This document shows positions 10,898 through 22,007 of a stretch of 64,000 bases of DNA, piece after piece. The translations under genes were made by a program, and so were the position numbers. The notes beneath the pieces are model-generated. The model saw nothing but the letters and a program-made list of their open reading frames with translations, made no database searches and was not told the origin of the DNA. Each line of letters starts with the position of its first letter. The stretch's first letter is position 1. Origin of the DNA: Undaria pinnatifida (Eukaryota; Sar; Phaeophyceae; Laminariales; Alariaceae); contig JABAKD010000025.1 in the NCBI GenBank assembly GCA_012845835.1, positions 3,207,819 to 3,271,818 on the forward strand. The letters are read 5' to 3'.

Positions 10898-13501
10898 TTA
10901 CCCATCGTCTCCCTTGTACCAAAAGTAGGCTCCCTTAGGGAGTACTGTGTCGTGGTAGCGACGGAGCCAATCGGCGCGGGGAACACAGGCGTAGCCCGGC
11001 GCTAGGAAACGTTCCCCGTTGTTGCGGGAGAGCTCACGCTGTGCCGCCCCGATCCGCATTCGGAGGTAGAGGCGGTTGGTTTGGCGGTGCTGGTTCGGAG
11101 TTCCGGCCCAATAACGCAAGGTGTGGGAGCGGGAGAGGTGAAGGTCCATTTCCCGCTCCCAGGAAGGTTCGGAGAGTCCCGCCCAATGCGTCTTGTATAA
11201 CACCGCGATGACGCCACCTCGCCCCCGTACCGACTGATGACCAGTGATCTGCTCCACCTCCAGCCGTTGGGGGGGAGTCGAAACGTCGTCTTGAGTGACG
11301 TGATACGGCGGGGATTTCTTGGAAAACTTGTTGAGCACGTACTGTGTCAGCCCCGCCGGTAGGTATTTGGGTATGTCCCCGCTGTCGTGGGGGTTAGCAC
11401 AGGGTTTGCAGCGCTCGATGGCCACACGCCGACGAGCGTCCGAACCGGGTAGGTCGGAAGGGAGATCCAAATAGAGGACGTTGTTCCCGAGAGGCGAGCC
11501 GTCCGGGGTCTCGGCGGTGGAGCAGGGACCGACGGCCAGGACCTTGTACGGGCCCGTCTAGTTAAGCGCGAGTTTGGCCTTGAGTACCGGTGTTCGCCTT
11601 CACACCCTGGCGGATGGTAGAGGCAGAATTGTATACCCATGCCCAACCACTCACAGTTAAGTTAGGTGCTGGACGCAGCGCGTCGGCGAGGACGGAGTTT
11701 CTGCGGTTAATACGGGAAACGGTGAGGGCGTGGTGTGCGCGGACAATGTCGTTCGCGCGCTTTTGCCGGTCGGTGGTCAAGTCGCAATAGGCCAGGGGGT
11801 CACGGGCCAGACTCAGGTGTCCCACGATACCAGTGCGGTCGAAAACCGTCAGGGGGAGCCGTGAGAGTCTGCCCATGTGGACCTCGTTGGGCGCCAGACC
11901 TGTCGCCGCGCTGACTGAATTGTTGTAAGCGAATTCGACGTGGGCCAGATGCAAGTCCCGATCGTCTTGTCGCTCCTTGACGACCATAGCCAGCATTTGG
12001 GCCACTGTGTGGTTTACCCGCTCAACGCCCCCGTTACAGTTGGGATGATAGGGGCTTGTAGCAAGCTTGTGCATGCCCAACAACTTATATACAGCTTGTG
12101 AAAGCTTGGAGCAGAAATGCAGCCCGTTGTTCGAGAGTATGGTGCGCGGGCACCCCCACAAGGGGATGTATTGGTTCGCCAGGATATTGGCTGTACTCTC
12201 CGCGCTGAACTCAGCGGCAGTGACGGGGAACATGTCGGCCCAATGACTGAAGCGATCGGTGAACAGCAGGATGTAGGTGTTGCCTGGTGTGGAAGGGGGC
12301 CGAAGCAGTCAACACTGACGGCGACACCTGGACCTTCCGGCAGAGGCATTGTGATGATGGGCCAGCGGACAGTCAGCCGTGGGGTTTTCCGCGCTTGGCA
12401 CTTCAAGCAGTGGCGAAGCCACCACCGGGTGCACACATTCATGCCAATCCACCAATGAAAACGCTCCAGCATGCGCAACGTGCGGGTGGTGCCAAGGTGA
12501 CAAGAGGCCGTCGAGTGGCAAGCTTGCATGATCCAAGGGCGCATGAGCAGGGGGACGTAGATGCGAACTGGCTCGTCGTTTAGCAGGCAAGCAACTCGCC
12601 CCACAGAGTTGGGTTTGTCAGACCTTGTTGGCAGCAGTGTCGGGTTACGGACGAGTAGGATGATGTCGTCGTCGGTTGTATGTAGTCGACCCTTATCCGC
12701 CATTTCCTTGATGTCTGAGAGGGATGGACGCTTGTGCGAGTGGTAGCACGCCAAAACGTCGGGCGGCAGGACCGATGGCCGGCCGATAGAGACGTAACGC
12801 ATCATGGCGTGGCACGTCGGCTCAGTGTGCTGCTCTCGCTTCCAATCGGCATGTGAATAACGCGCGACGGAATCAGCGAACCGCAATTCAGCAGCGTCGC
12901 TGAGGGCGTCATATCTTGTATGTGCAGTCGGCGTGTCACCAGGAAAAGGCGTGAGTCGTAAGAGAGGAGTTCCTATATAGGCTCTGCGTGGTCGCGGTCG
13001 GACGGTAGTGTCACATTGTGGACCGGCGAGTCGGCAAAAGCAGGGGTCACGGCGGTCGACGGGGTCGGCCGCGGCCGTGGGACTCGCGACGGGGTTGTAC
13101 CTCGTCTGGAAGATGGCCAAGGGGCCCCGCCGGGCCCGAATCCATAATCTACAGCGGGGGTGCATTACCCGTTGTTGTCGCTGTTCGTCGGCGCGTCGTC
13201 GACGACGGAGGGGCTGGAGTGCCAAGCATGGCGGAGACGGACACAGTCGAACCGGTGGTCGCGGCGGGGGCCGTTTCCTGCAAAGAACGCCGGGGTAGAT
13301 AAGTCGACTGTGCGATGGGCGTCGCTGCAGCCAGGGCTTCTGCGGAGCCCGTGCCGCCCTCGATGGGTATGGCAAAAACCGAAGCGAAAACGGTGTCGGC
13401 GGCCTGTGAAATCGACCCGCGGCCGGTACAGCCTTCGGTAGTGGCGACGGAGGCAGAAACACGAGCGACGAATCTCCCCGGAGAAGCAGAAAGGCCGTCA
13501 A
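10898..13501 (-). pseudogene. Gypsy integrase and chromo-like region (fossil)
   Basis: Visible parts on the minus strand are a zinc-binding H-H-C-C module (...CHSTASCHLG... to ...HCLKCQARK), the DDE-type catalytic core (VDCFGPLP; later HPNCNGGVERVNHTV and YNNSVSAATG, typical of gypsy integrases), and a C-terminal stretch with HWAGLSEPSWE, the chromodomain-like signature of chromoviruses. Family knowledge: integrase inserts the cDNA, and the chromodomain can bias targeting to particular chromatin. Present only as a decayed fossil. Confidence 0.85.
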
Positions 13502-13564
13502 TCCTTATACGTGGATCGTGTGTGCGAAAATCGTGAAACGCGGTAGAGGTGAGAGGGCAGCATA

Positions 13565-13690
13565 TTCAGTGCGGGGCACGAGCCCACCCAAGACAGTGCT
13601 TTCGGCGAGGGGTTCGAGTCCACCCAAAGCTGTGCTTTCGGTGTGGGCACGAGCTCACCTAAGACAGTGTTTTCGGCGAGGGCGCGAGTC
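13565..13690. repeat. Short tandem repeat, about 45-bp unit, three copies
   Basis: Three units carry the core cacgagcccacccaagacag followed by tgctttcggcgagg. They lie between the integrase and RNase H parts of the gypsy fossil. Confidence 0.75.
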
Positions 13691-13779
13691 CACCCAAACC
13701 GACCCCTGAGATCGGCGAAGAGGGAGCACGCAGCCCGCGGGTCCTTAGGAGGTAGATACCGCTTTCTCCAACGGGGTTG

Positions 13780-14240
13780 AGGCTTGGCAACCCCACGGGG
13801 TTAAAGTTTGTCAAGCCACTGCGGTTGTACTCCGTAGCAGGCTCTGGAAAACGGAGCAGAAAAATCGGCGATGCCATTGGTGCTGCCTTTGCGGAACTCG
13901 AGTGTGCGATCGAACGCGGTGACGAACTCAAGCTACCGCTGGACTCGTGCATTGAGGGTCCCCACTTTGCCAATGCTCGCCTGTGTCTTGTGGCCGGAGG
14001 ATAAGCGGAACTTTGTTCCCCACAGTACTCTCGAAGGCGTGTGGGAGCCCAAACAATGCTGCCGGTCCCCAACTCTAGAGGAGTCCAGTGCCTCTCCGAG
14101 TCGGGCGTCGCTCGACTGATATACGCGATTTTCATAGTGAACAAATCGTCATCCAGGGTCACAGTACCCTTGACGAAAAAGGGGCCGTGTTCTGACAGCT
14201 CAAAGTCAGGGCCGACGCCAGAAGCTATCTCCAAAACTCC
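13780..14240 (-). pseudogene. Gypsy RNase H-like segment (fossil)
   Basis: On the minus strand, IAYISRATPDSERHW and LELGTGSIVWAPTRLREY match the region of gypsy RT-RNase H where YASR-L-AERNY and E-A-V-A-R-YL are conserved. Just downstream the DNA also encodes a stretch resembling the usual E-Y-R-K-G-N-AD tail. Recognised by motif only; decayed. Confidence 0.65.
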
Positions 14241-14399
14241 ACTTCTTTTGATTGGCCAACGCGCCCGAGAAATAGATCGGAAACGCCGAAGGGGAAGTTT
14301 TGCGAGCGCTGGCCGCTGTTAACGGCCCGGTTGCGGCGCGGACGAGATTTCTTGGTTCTTGCATTCGCAGTGCAGGTGCGGAACCGACTAGGGGAGGCC

Positions 14400-14860
14400 G
14401 GGTGCGCCGACCCGGTCTCATTGTCGCCAATAGCTTCGCGAACGGCAGAAAGTGCCTCACCGAGCAAGGTTTTCCTCTCCCCTGGCATGGGTTGTTGGCC
14501 CTGGGACCATCCGCCCGGAGACCAATGCCCCACGCTGGGTCCAGAGGTCTTGATTCAGCCAGAAGCTTGTTGTCAGAGCTCAAAAGGTGTTTTTTTTTTT
14601 TATGGCTGGATTCTGCGTGAATTTGACGTAGGTGCCAGATAACACGGCTTTTTGCTTCTCCCTGTCCCCAACAGCGGAGTCAAAGTTGCGCACGCCTCGA
14701 CCAATGCGTTTGCGTGTGCTTGGACTAGGCGACGACATGATGAGCCCCACTGCTCGATGGTCTTGGAAAAGCTTGGTATTTTCGGCCATCATGTACTGCT
14801 CCGCGCAAGAATATGGCACGTCGTCCACGGCAAACGACGAAGGGGACCACGGTGGAAAAT
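14400..14860 (-). pseudogene. NADAR (YbiA-like, DUF1768) domain carried in the gypsy fossil
   Basis: The minus strand shows the NADAR signature in order: VLFWQPPSYF and WSPSSFAVDDVPYSCAEQYM, AENTKLFQDH, SPSTRKRIGRGVRNFD, KFTQNP, then LAESRPLDPAWGIGL and the N-LLG-AL--VRE end. Family knowledge: NADAR proteins act on ADP-ribose-type N-glycosidic bonds; E. coli YbiA and fungal and algal homologues share the EQYM-AEKA-LF-D and WGIG motifs. The segment has the same orientation as the retroelement and sits where RT would be expected, upstream of RNase H. It is broken. Whether it came from a host gene or was a regular cargo of the lineage is open. Confidence 0.82.
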
Positions 14861-14935
14861 AGGACGGGGGCTGCCAGAATAACACCACTTTGTCTGTGAA
14901 ATATTCGAGAGAAGGGTCAAAAGCCGTGTTGGAAT

Positions 14936-15480
14936 TTAGGCCTGCAATGTTCCCGTTCGGGAACACCGGGCCTCGGGAGCACGACGCGAATCCGAACCCG
15001 TGGTATCTCGCCTCGGGTCTTTCTTCGTTCGTTGGCGGAAAAGCGCGAAAATCCGCTCTAACTGCGCCCGAAAAATGGCAAAAACCGACGGTGCCAGCCC
15101 GTCGGTAGCCTCGTTGGGTATTTGTGGGTCTGCAATGTCCCCTTCTGGGAACACCAGTCCTCGGCTCTTTGGGCCTGTAGTGTCCCCTTGCGGGAGCACC
15201 AGGCCTCGGGAGCAACATGCGAGTCCGAACCTGGGGTTTCTCGCCTCGGGTCCTCCTCACTCGCTGGCGGAAACTCGTAAGAGGCCGCCCTCGCTGCACC
15301 CGAAAAAGAGTTCAACACTGACGGTGCCAACCCGTCGGTAGCCTTGTTGGGCATTTGGGTCTGCAATGTCCCAGTCTGGGAACACCAGTCCTCGGCTCTT
15401 TGGGCCTGTAGTGTCCCCCTCAGGAACACCAGGCCTCGGGAGCACGACGCGAGTCCGAACCCACGGTTTCTCGCGTCGTG
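14936..15480. repeat. About 230-bp tandem repeat, two and a half copies, upstream of the NADAR part
   Basis: Units begin near 14,941, 15,132 and 15,362 with ctgcaatgtccc, followed by gggaacaccagtcctcggct and gggagcaccaggcctcggga-like blocks. Each unit also holds internal 50-bp sub-repeats. In minus-strand translation they give a repeated GTLQAQRAEDWCS-like phrase, but it is unclear that they were ever coding. Confidence 0.8.
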
Positions 15481-16106
15481 GCTTCTTTGCGTTTTGGCGT
15501 ATAATCGCAAGAAAACTGCTCTAACTGCGCCCGAAGGGGCAGGGGCTCTGAGCTGTTTCTGCTTGACGAGAGGCGCGATTCTTCCGTAAATTTACAGGAA
15601 TAGCGTCCAGCTGATCAGGCTGGAGGCCGTGGAGTCACCACTGGCCCGTCGCGCAGTGTCGGATCTTCTTCCTGTGCCACTGGGGCAGACGTAGCCTGAA
15701 ACACGTGGGTTAGCGTGTTAAAAGACGAAGCAGGGTCCGTAAACGCTGTGGGCGTCTTCTGGAGCGGGGCTCGGGCAAGGCAATAATATTTTTACCCGAG
15801 GAGGCTCTCTTCCCTTATGTCTCTTGGAGAAGGGAGACGAGGTAACTAATCTTGTCGACTCCTCCTTGATGGAAAAAAGGACAGAGCGCCCGCTGTTATC
15901 GCGAGCAAACACCGGATCGAGCCTCGCAAAAGATCTCGGTGTTTTAGTGTTGGCCTTCCCACACCTCAAATCGACCGCCACCTCGTGGTCAGAAAAAGTG
16001 TTTCGAGGGTCGACCGTCCCACACCTCAAACCGACCGCCACCGCCTGGTCAGGGAGAGGGGGGAATGAACACATACGCGTAAAAAGGCGACGCGCCGTCG
16101 CCGCAG

Positions 16107-19100
16107 CTAAATTGTTGCGCGGCGCGTGCCTGGGGGGGGGGCGCGCAAAGCGCAGGCTCTCGTGCCATGGTTGATGGGGGCGGCGTTTGGAGTGCGTACC
16201 CCCATTGCTGAGTTTATGCCGCGGCTGAGGGAAACGGCGCTGGAAACGCGGTTCCCGTCGCCGAACTCAGACCATGACCGAGGGGAACGTCGCTGAAAGC
16301 GCGCGTTCTCGCCGTCGAAAAAGAGAGAAAGAAAGAAAATTACCTGGCTGGAAGAAACCACGCTTGAAGCGCTAGTTTCCGCCGCCGGTACTACGCCGTG
16401 AGAATTGTCCGCAGACGGCGTAGGAGCCCGTGTCGCAGACGACGTAGGAGCTCGTGCGCTCTTGACAGAGGCTATCTGTGCTGCGTTACTGGACAGGCTA
16501 GCAACAGAACACGAGCATCTTCTGCAACCAAAAAAACAGGTACCCCCCGACAGTGTTGTCGACGGTGCCGTACCGCCGTCGAGCTGTCGATTGCCGTTAC
16601 GGAATGTGCCAGGTTGGCGCGCGAGTGTATTTTCGCCCGGGTTGTGGGCGGCTCCAAAGCGCATTCGAGGAGCAGGAGCGGGGGCAGAAGAGGCGGGCGA
16701 GCGCAGGATACCATGGTGATCCGACGTGTATGTGGTATCGTTGTGACAGTTTACCTGGCCCTGATCCTGAAAGATGGCGACGATTTTTCTTGTGGTTGTT
16801 CGGGCGAGAAGATTTGTCGTCTCGGCGGTAGCAGACCATGCGTGTGTGTCAACGTCGGTGAGCGTCATAGTCGTCAAGTTGGCCAAGTTCAGGGTTCAAG
16901 CGGCCACTCGCACTAATGAAAGGATGCCTACAATGCTTGATGGAATGGTTGTCTTCGTGGCAGTTGAGGCAAAGCCCCCAGTTTTCTCGGAGGGCATTAG
17001 CGCGAGGTGGAAGGAGGCCGCTCCAAAGGGGAGGGTCGTCTGTCTTAAACGAGGCCTTAACGGCGAAAACTTCTGCATAATGATGCTCTTCTAGTGGCCA
17101 GCAGTTCGATGTGTGGTCAAGCCAAGGGTCAGATGAATCATCGATGGGCGTAACAGTTGAATGATGACTCGATCCCGTCTGCCACGAAAGCGACTGGGGC
17201 GGCACTCGGCCCTGGCCGCGCCCATGATCGGCGGGCCGGGGCCCCGACAGGGCGCATGATCGCGCTCCCGTCGAAGAAACAGGGAGAGAAAAAAAAAATG
17301 TTTCGCCGTTGACGGCAGGTGTCTTATTAGTCACTAAAAGCCCGCCACATAGCATCCAACGAGGCGTATGGCCGCGGGTCCGTTGCCTTCGAACCAGGGT
17401 ACAGCGCAGGCAAGAGAGCCGGAAATTCCTCATTCGCCGCCACCCGAACCACCTCCAACACCACATCCGTCCCCGGAGACAAAACACGCTCACTCCCCGT
17501 AGCGGTCGGCATAAGTACGCGAAACTCCCGACTGAAATAAGAAAAAGGCATGCCGTTACACATTCCAAAAGTATGCAACTTAGTGTAGCCCTCCTCCGTG
17601 TCAACCCCGTCGAAGTGCGTGATCAGCAGACGCAACAGAAGGGTGAAAGCCTCAGGCCCAGACGCTTCTCCTGCCATGGCTCTTGACACTTTTGCCTGCT
17701 ACCACGACCACCTCGCTGTGGTCCGTGCTCGAGGACGAAGATGAGCGGGAGGAGGTTGACGAGCCGTCCCACGCTGAACGTCCTCTGGCGCCATTCCTCC
17801 GCCCTCCGTTGCCTCCGCCAGAGCTGCGGCCAACTGTCCCGGTTGTTGGACCAAAGTTGCCCCCTCGGCGGCGCCCTCAGGCACACCAGCACCCGATGCG
17901 CTGTCATCCCCGCGGCGGTGGTGGTGGTCGCCACCGCCACCATTTTTTCCGCCACCCCCACGGTTGCGGTCCCCGCGGTCGCGACTGTTGCTGCGTCGCT
18001 GTTTCCCCCGGTTTCGTTCTGCCAGCTCTTCCTCCGGGGTTCGGCCACAAGACAGGGTTGGGGTTCTCGTCGTGGGCTATCAGCAGGGCCTTGACGAGGG
18101 CAAGGGTCGGGGCGGCTCTCGTCTGTCTAGCATAGGGCGTACAATCCACGCGAGCCCAGGCCGCTTCCACTGAGGACGTCCGCTTGCCGCGACGCCGGCC
18201 TCTCTGACGGGCAGAGGGCGCAGGCCGTTTCCACCACCGCGGTCGCCAACGCTGAGGAGAAGTCTACCCTCGGTGCAGACGCCATGCACGCGACGATGCC
18301 CTTGAAGAAGGCGTCGTTCCCGGGTCGTGGTCGCTGGGGTGCGACACCCTGCGGGAGCGACGAAGGCAAGGGGGCCGCGGTAGCTCCCGCCGCAGCCGAC
18401 GCAACTGATTGGGCGAGGAGGGCTTGTTGCGCCCTCTTCGCTACCAGGGACGCCTCCCGCGCAGCGGTCTTCGCCTGCTCGATATCTTCGTCAAACCGAC
18501 GTCGGCGTGCTATCGTCTGGTTGGAGTCGTCGAGCGCCCGCTGGGCCCGCGCTGCCGCGTATGCCAAGTCCAAGGGGGCGGCATGGGCACCCCGGTCCCG
18601 GGAGCTCTGGGGGTGGCGCTCTGTCGAGCGCAGAGAGCCTAGGTGGCGGCGGTGGTGCCCTGTCGAGCGCGGGGGGGGGTAGCTGGTGGTGCTCCCCCGG
18701 GGCTGGCGAGAGCTGGCGTCGAGACGCCCCCGAGTCCGGTGGGGGTTGGTCCGTCTTCTTCTCAGCGCGAACCGGCGAATCGACGCTCTTGGCTGGTGGG
18801 AACGGGTGGAGGTATGGTGCTCCGTCTTCTGTCTCGTCACCGGAACCCGCCTCCGGTGGTTCCCCCCGTCTCGAGTCGCGGCATCTCGAGCGAGCTCTCC
18901 CTGTCTCGTGGACATCCAGGTTGGGGTGCGTGGAAGACCTCAGCCTGCCCCGAGTAGCCCGCTTCCTCACTGGTAGACATGTTGCTTGTTGTCTGTATGG
19001 AGGGCAGCGGAAGGAGGGGGTGTGGGGGAAGGTGGCGGGATGGGAACGACGCGTAAAGAAGCTATGGAGGCAGATATCTGTTGTGGTGTCCCTTCTGTAA

Positions 19101-19138
19101 GTAGCGGTATATTTGTGTTTCAGCAAACAGCAAGACAT
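16107..19138 (-). pseudogene. Gypsy Gag-like region (fossil)
   Basis: The minus strand has a proline-rich N-terminal stretch (about 19.1-18.5 kb), an alanine-rich coiled-coil-like piece with ARAQRALDDSNQTIARRRRF (about 18.6-18.3 kb), a capsid-like piece (17,689-17,327), and a CCHC zinc knuckle CLNCHEDNHSIKHC near 16,935. Downstream there is low-complexity sequence. Family knowledge: Gag forms the particle and binds RNA. Broken fossil. Plus-strand frames over the same DNA are shadows. Confidence 0.65.
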
Positions 19139-19319
19139 GGGCCTCGACTCCGTCCAGCATCAGTGATGGTAGCAGCCACGCCAACTAGCCGTACAAAAGG
19201 AGTACAGCAGTAAGAAGGGTACCATCCACCAAAACCGCAACATAAGAGCAGCGCCCAGTCTGACCGTAGGGTATACGGGTAACGCCGCACGAACCGCAGT
19301 AAAAGCAGCCAAAACTGGG

Positions 19320-19945
19320 CAGCACTGACCCTAACCGCAGTGCAGGGGGTGCAACACAGTAAAGGTACGTCTGCAGCCATCGGACCAAAACAGGCATAAT
19401 TCAATCTAGGCGGGGGGGAGGTAACACAGGAAAGCGTCGCCCAAAACGCCCACGCCCATCGCACCAAAACGGACAGCATTTAACATGGGTGCAGTGTAGG
19501 GGGGCACCACACAGTTAAGGGTTGCACAAGAAGCCCACGCCCATCGCACCAAAACAGGCAGCATATAACCTAGGTGTAGCGTAGGGGTGGAAGCACAGTG
19601 AAGGGTCGCCCAACACGCCGACACTCATCGCACCAAAACAGGCAGCATTTAACATAGATAGGTGCAGTGTAGGGGGGCACCACACAGTTAAGGGTCACCC
19701 AACACGCCGACACTCATCGCACCAAAACAGGCAGCATTTAACCTAGGTGTAGTGTAGGGGGTAGCACAGTGAAGGGTCGCCCAACACGCCGACACTCATC
19801 GCACCAAAACAGGCAGCATTTAACCTAGGTGTAGTGTAGGGGTGGAAGCACAGTGAAGGGTCGCCCAACACGCCGACACTCATCGCACCAAAACAGGCAG
19901 CATTTAACCTAGGTGTAGTGTAGGGGGTAGCACAGTGAAGTATCA
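19320..19945. repeat. Minisatellite, about 80-85-bp unit, seven copies
   Basis: The unit core is atcgcaccaaaacaggcagc, followed by atttaacctaggtgtagtgt and agggtcgcccaacacgccga. Copies near 19,700-19,945 are almost identical; those near 19,320-19,450 are more diverged. Non-coding. It lies at the right edge of the gypsy fossil. Confidence 0.9.
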
Positions 19946-20222
19946 TATGTCGGCAAAATATTTCATACCTCGTAACCTATTGATAGTATTGATTCTAGTC
20001 TATAGTCTAGACTACTAGTTGTAAGTAGTGATTTTTAATAATAGTGAGGCGCGCGACCTCAATACTTGCAGTGGTCCAATCTGCAATGCTGGGCGACTAC
20101 GGAAAATGAAAATACTGAGGCAGAGCAGCGAACGAAAGAACCGCTGCAATTCCATAGCACAACTGGTCATTCATGTCGTAGATAGATGTGAACTGAACAA
20201 ACCAGCACGAACAATATTTAAT

Positions 20223-20576
20223 ACAAGGGCTCCGCTTCGCGAGCGGCTGACGCCGCCCGCTACGCTCGCGCAAAGCAAGGAAGAATGCAACTAAAAACAT
20301 GTGAAGGGGCCAGAAAGAAGAGGCCCACGATTTGGTGCGGGCAGCGATTTGATAATGCCAAGAGCTGCTTGTGCAGAGCAAATTGCCTTGTTGTTGTGCT
20401 CAGCTGTGCTGTGTGCTTTTGGTACCGGTGTTACGTTCTGATCGGCGGTACGGGGGTACTTTGCGTGGGGGGAAAAACAGGGGGCCGTGCAAGATCGAAT
20501 ACATGTAGAAAAAGAGCAAATAAGAAAAGTATAGACCCGGTCCTGCTCTAGTCTATGTTCGAAAGAAAGGACACAG
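20223..20576. repeat. Dispersed repeat, copy 2
   Basis: Direct copy of 8,985-9,352. Beyond the point where copy 1 is cut by the LTR, this copy continues into a GC-rich stretch (gcacagcgcagcacgacac) that is related to the tandem unit at 22,008-22,700. Confidence 0.8.
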
Positions 20577-20739
20577 CGCAGCACGACACAGCACCGCAGC
20601 GAAGGGCACACGGCACCGCACCGCACGGCTCCGCACGGCGCTACGCTGCGCTGCTGGGATGTATAAAGCCGGACTGATCTGAGCTGGGCGTGTGTTGTGA
20701 TCCAACAGCGTAGTAGTACCTGATGGTATGTACAAACCT

Positions 20740-21245
20740 GGTGTAGTAGTACGGGTATGTACTATAAGCTTCAAGGTCTTCTCGTAGGTTCGAATCCCGG
20801 TGTCATCGAGGAAAAAAATGATCCTCATGAAAAAAATAATAGATATCTACGTGACTTTGTGGTCTTCTAGTATATAGACTGTCCGCTTATGAGCCTGGTG
20901 TTCTTTGGTTGAATCCAGGGGTCATATGAAAAAAAAATGATCTTCATGAAAAAAATGACATTTATTTTTTGGTAAAAAATGGTAGAACTGGTAGATACAC
21001 CACTGCTGCTGTGACATATTGTGGTCTAGTACATAGACTGTCTGCGTATAATCCTGGTGACCTTCGCTGGTTCGAATCCGGGTGTCATCGAAAAAAAAAA
21101 TGATCCACATGAAAAATCGATATTTATTTGTCGAAAAAAAATTAGATAGCAATGTGACTTTGTGGTCTAGTAGATAGACTGTCCGCTTATAAGCCTGGTT
21201 TTCGTTGGTTGAATCCAGGCGTCATCGGGGAAGAAAAAATATCCT
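20740..21245 (+). repeat. Array of four tRNA-like SINE units
   Basis: Four units spaced about 120-160 bp apart each end in a B-box-like sequence (ggttcgaatcc at 20,787; ggttgaatcca at 20,907; ggttcgaatcc at about 21,069; ggttgaatcca at 21,207). Three have an A-box-like D-arm 45-50 bp upstream (tggtctagtagatagac type at about 20,860, 21,021 and 21,160). Each unit is followed by tgtcatcg and an A-rich segment with atgatcctcatgaaaaa. Box spacing is right for a tRNA-derived RNA polymerase III promoter, but the stems do not fold into a functional tRNA. This is most simply a tandem SINE or a tetrameric tRNA-derived repeat. Confidence 0.7.
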
Positions 21246-21366
21246 CTTATAAGAATCGATATAAATATTTTATATAAAAATTGAAAAACGTCAGCTGCGA
21301 GTACGACCGACTGAATGGTTGAAACTCAAAGCAAGAAATCAAAGAAAAGCTGGACCAATTGTAAAT

Positions 21367-21800
21367 GTTCAGAAGAAGATGAAAAACGAGTTCGAACGAA
21401 TCAAATTTAAAGGAGATAGTAGAAAATGAACGAGGAAACAACTGAAAAACGAAAAAAATACAATAATTGTCATACTGCCACAGCTTCAGCTTGCTCCTGT
21501 TGTTGCCTTGTTGTGCTGTGTGCCCTTGGGCGCATTACAAAAAAGCTCGTATGGACGTCTATTTATACAGGTTCAACTCCCTCGCATGGACGTCCTTTAA
21601 AATTCATATTCAACTCCCGAAGAAACAAAGTTGCAAGTTCAACTCCCAAAAGCAAAAGTTGCTTGGAAAAAAAGAGTGAAAACAAAAAAGTTAAAAAAAT
21701 GTTCAGAAGAACATGAAAACGAGTTGGAACGAATCAAATTTAACGGAGATAGTAGAAAATGAACAAAGAAAAAAATGACAAACGAAAAAAATGCAATAAT
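21367..21800. repeat. Direct repeat pair (about 100 bp, 332 bp apart)
   Basis: gttcagaagaa, then gaacgaatcaaatttaa and ggagatagtagaaaatgaac, occur at 21,367-21,470 and again at 21,699-21,800. The segment between is AT-rich with no recognised gene. A part resembling the 20,223 repeat (tgcctTGTTGTGCTGTGTGC) sits between them. Confidence 0.75.
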
Positions 21801-22007
21801 TGACGAAATGGAAGAACCAATAAAGTGTGAAAGAAAGCAAAGAAAAGCTGGAGCGGTGAAGTAATGTTGCCAAGAGGCGCTTGTGCAGAGCTAATTGCCC
21901 TGCGCTAGTGGCTTGTCACGTTCTGAACGGCAGTACGTGTGATGAGAACACGGCACGTACATAATAACTTGTACCTGGTGCCTGTATCATACCTGGTACT
22001 ACTGCTT

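Larger units (their letters stand above)
9353..19138 (-). mobile_element. Ty3/gypsy LTR retrotransposon fossil with an NADAR domain
   Basis: Minus-strand parts in order: a proline-rich and coiled-coil Gag-like region with a CCHC zinc knuckle (19,138-16,107); a tandem-repeat segment (15,480-14,936); an NADAR domain (about 14,860-14,400); an RNase H-like segment (about 14,240-13,780); integrase with a zinc-binding HHCC module and DDE core (13,500-11,560); a chromo-like C-terminal region (11,470-10,898); and a putative 3' LTR. RNase H before integrase is the Ty3/gypsy order. A standard reverse-transcriptase palm was not recognised. The element is old and broken, with on the order of ten or more reading-frame interruptions, and the 5' LTR is not identifiable. 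The NADAR segment is not part of the usual gypsy set. Confidence 0.8.

Noticed and set aside
14400-14860. Stand-alone host NADAR gene
   Set aside because: Orientation and position between Gag-like and RNase H-like parts, plus decay similar to its surroundings, make element cargo more likely.
18507-19100. 197-codon plus-strand frame in the Gag region
   Set aside because: Shadow of the proline-rich minus-strand Gag-like sequence; compositional only.
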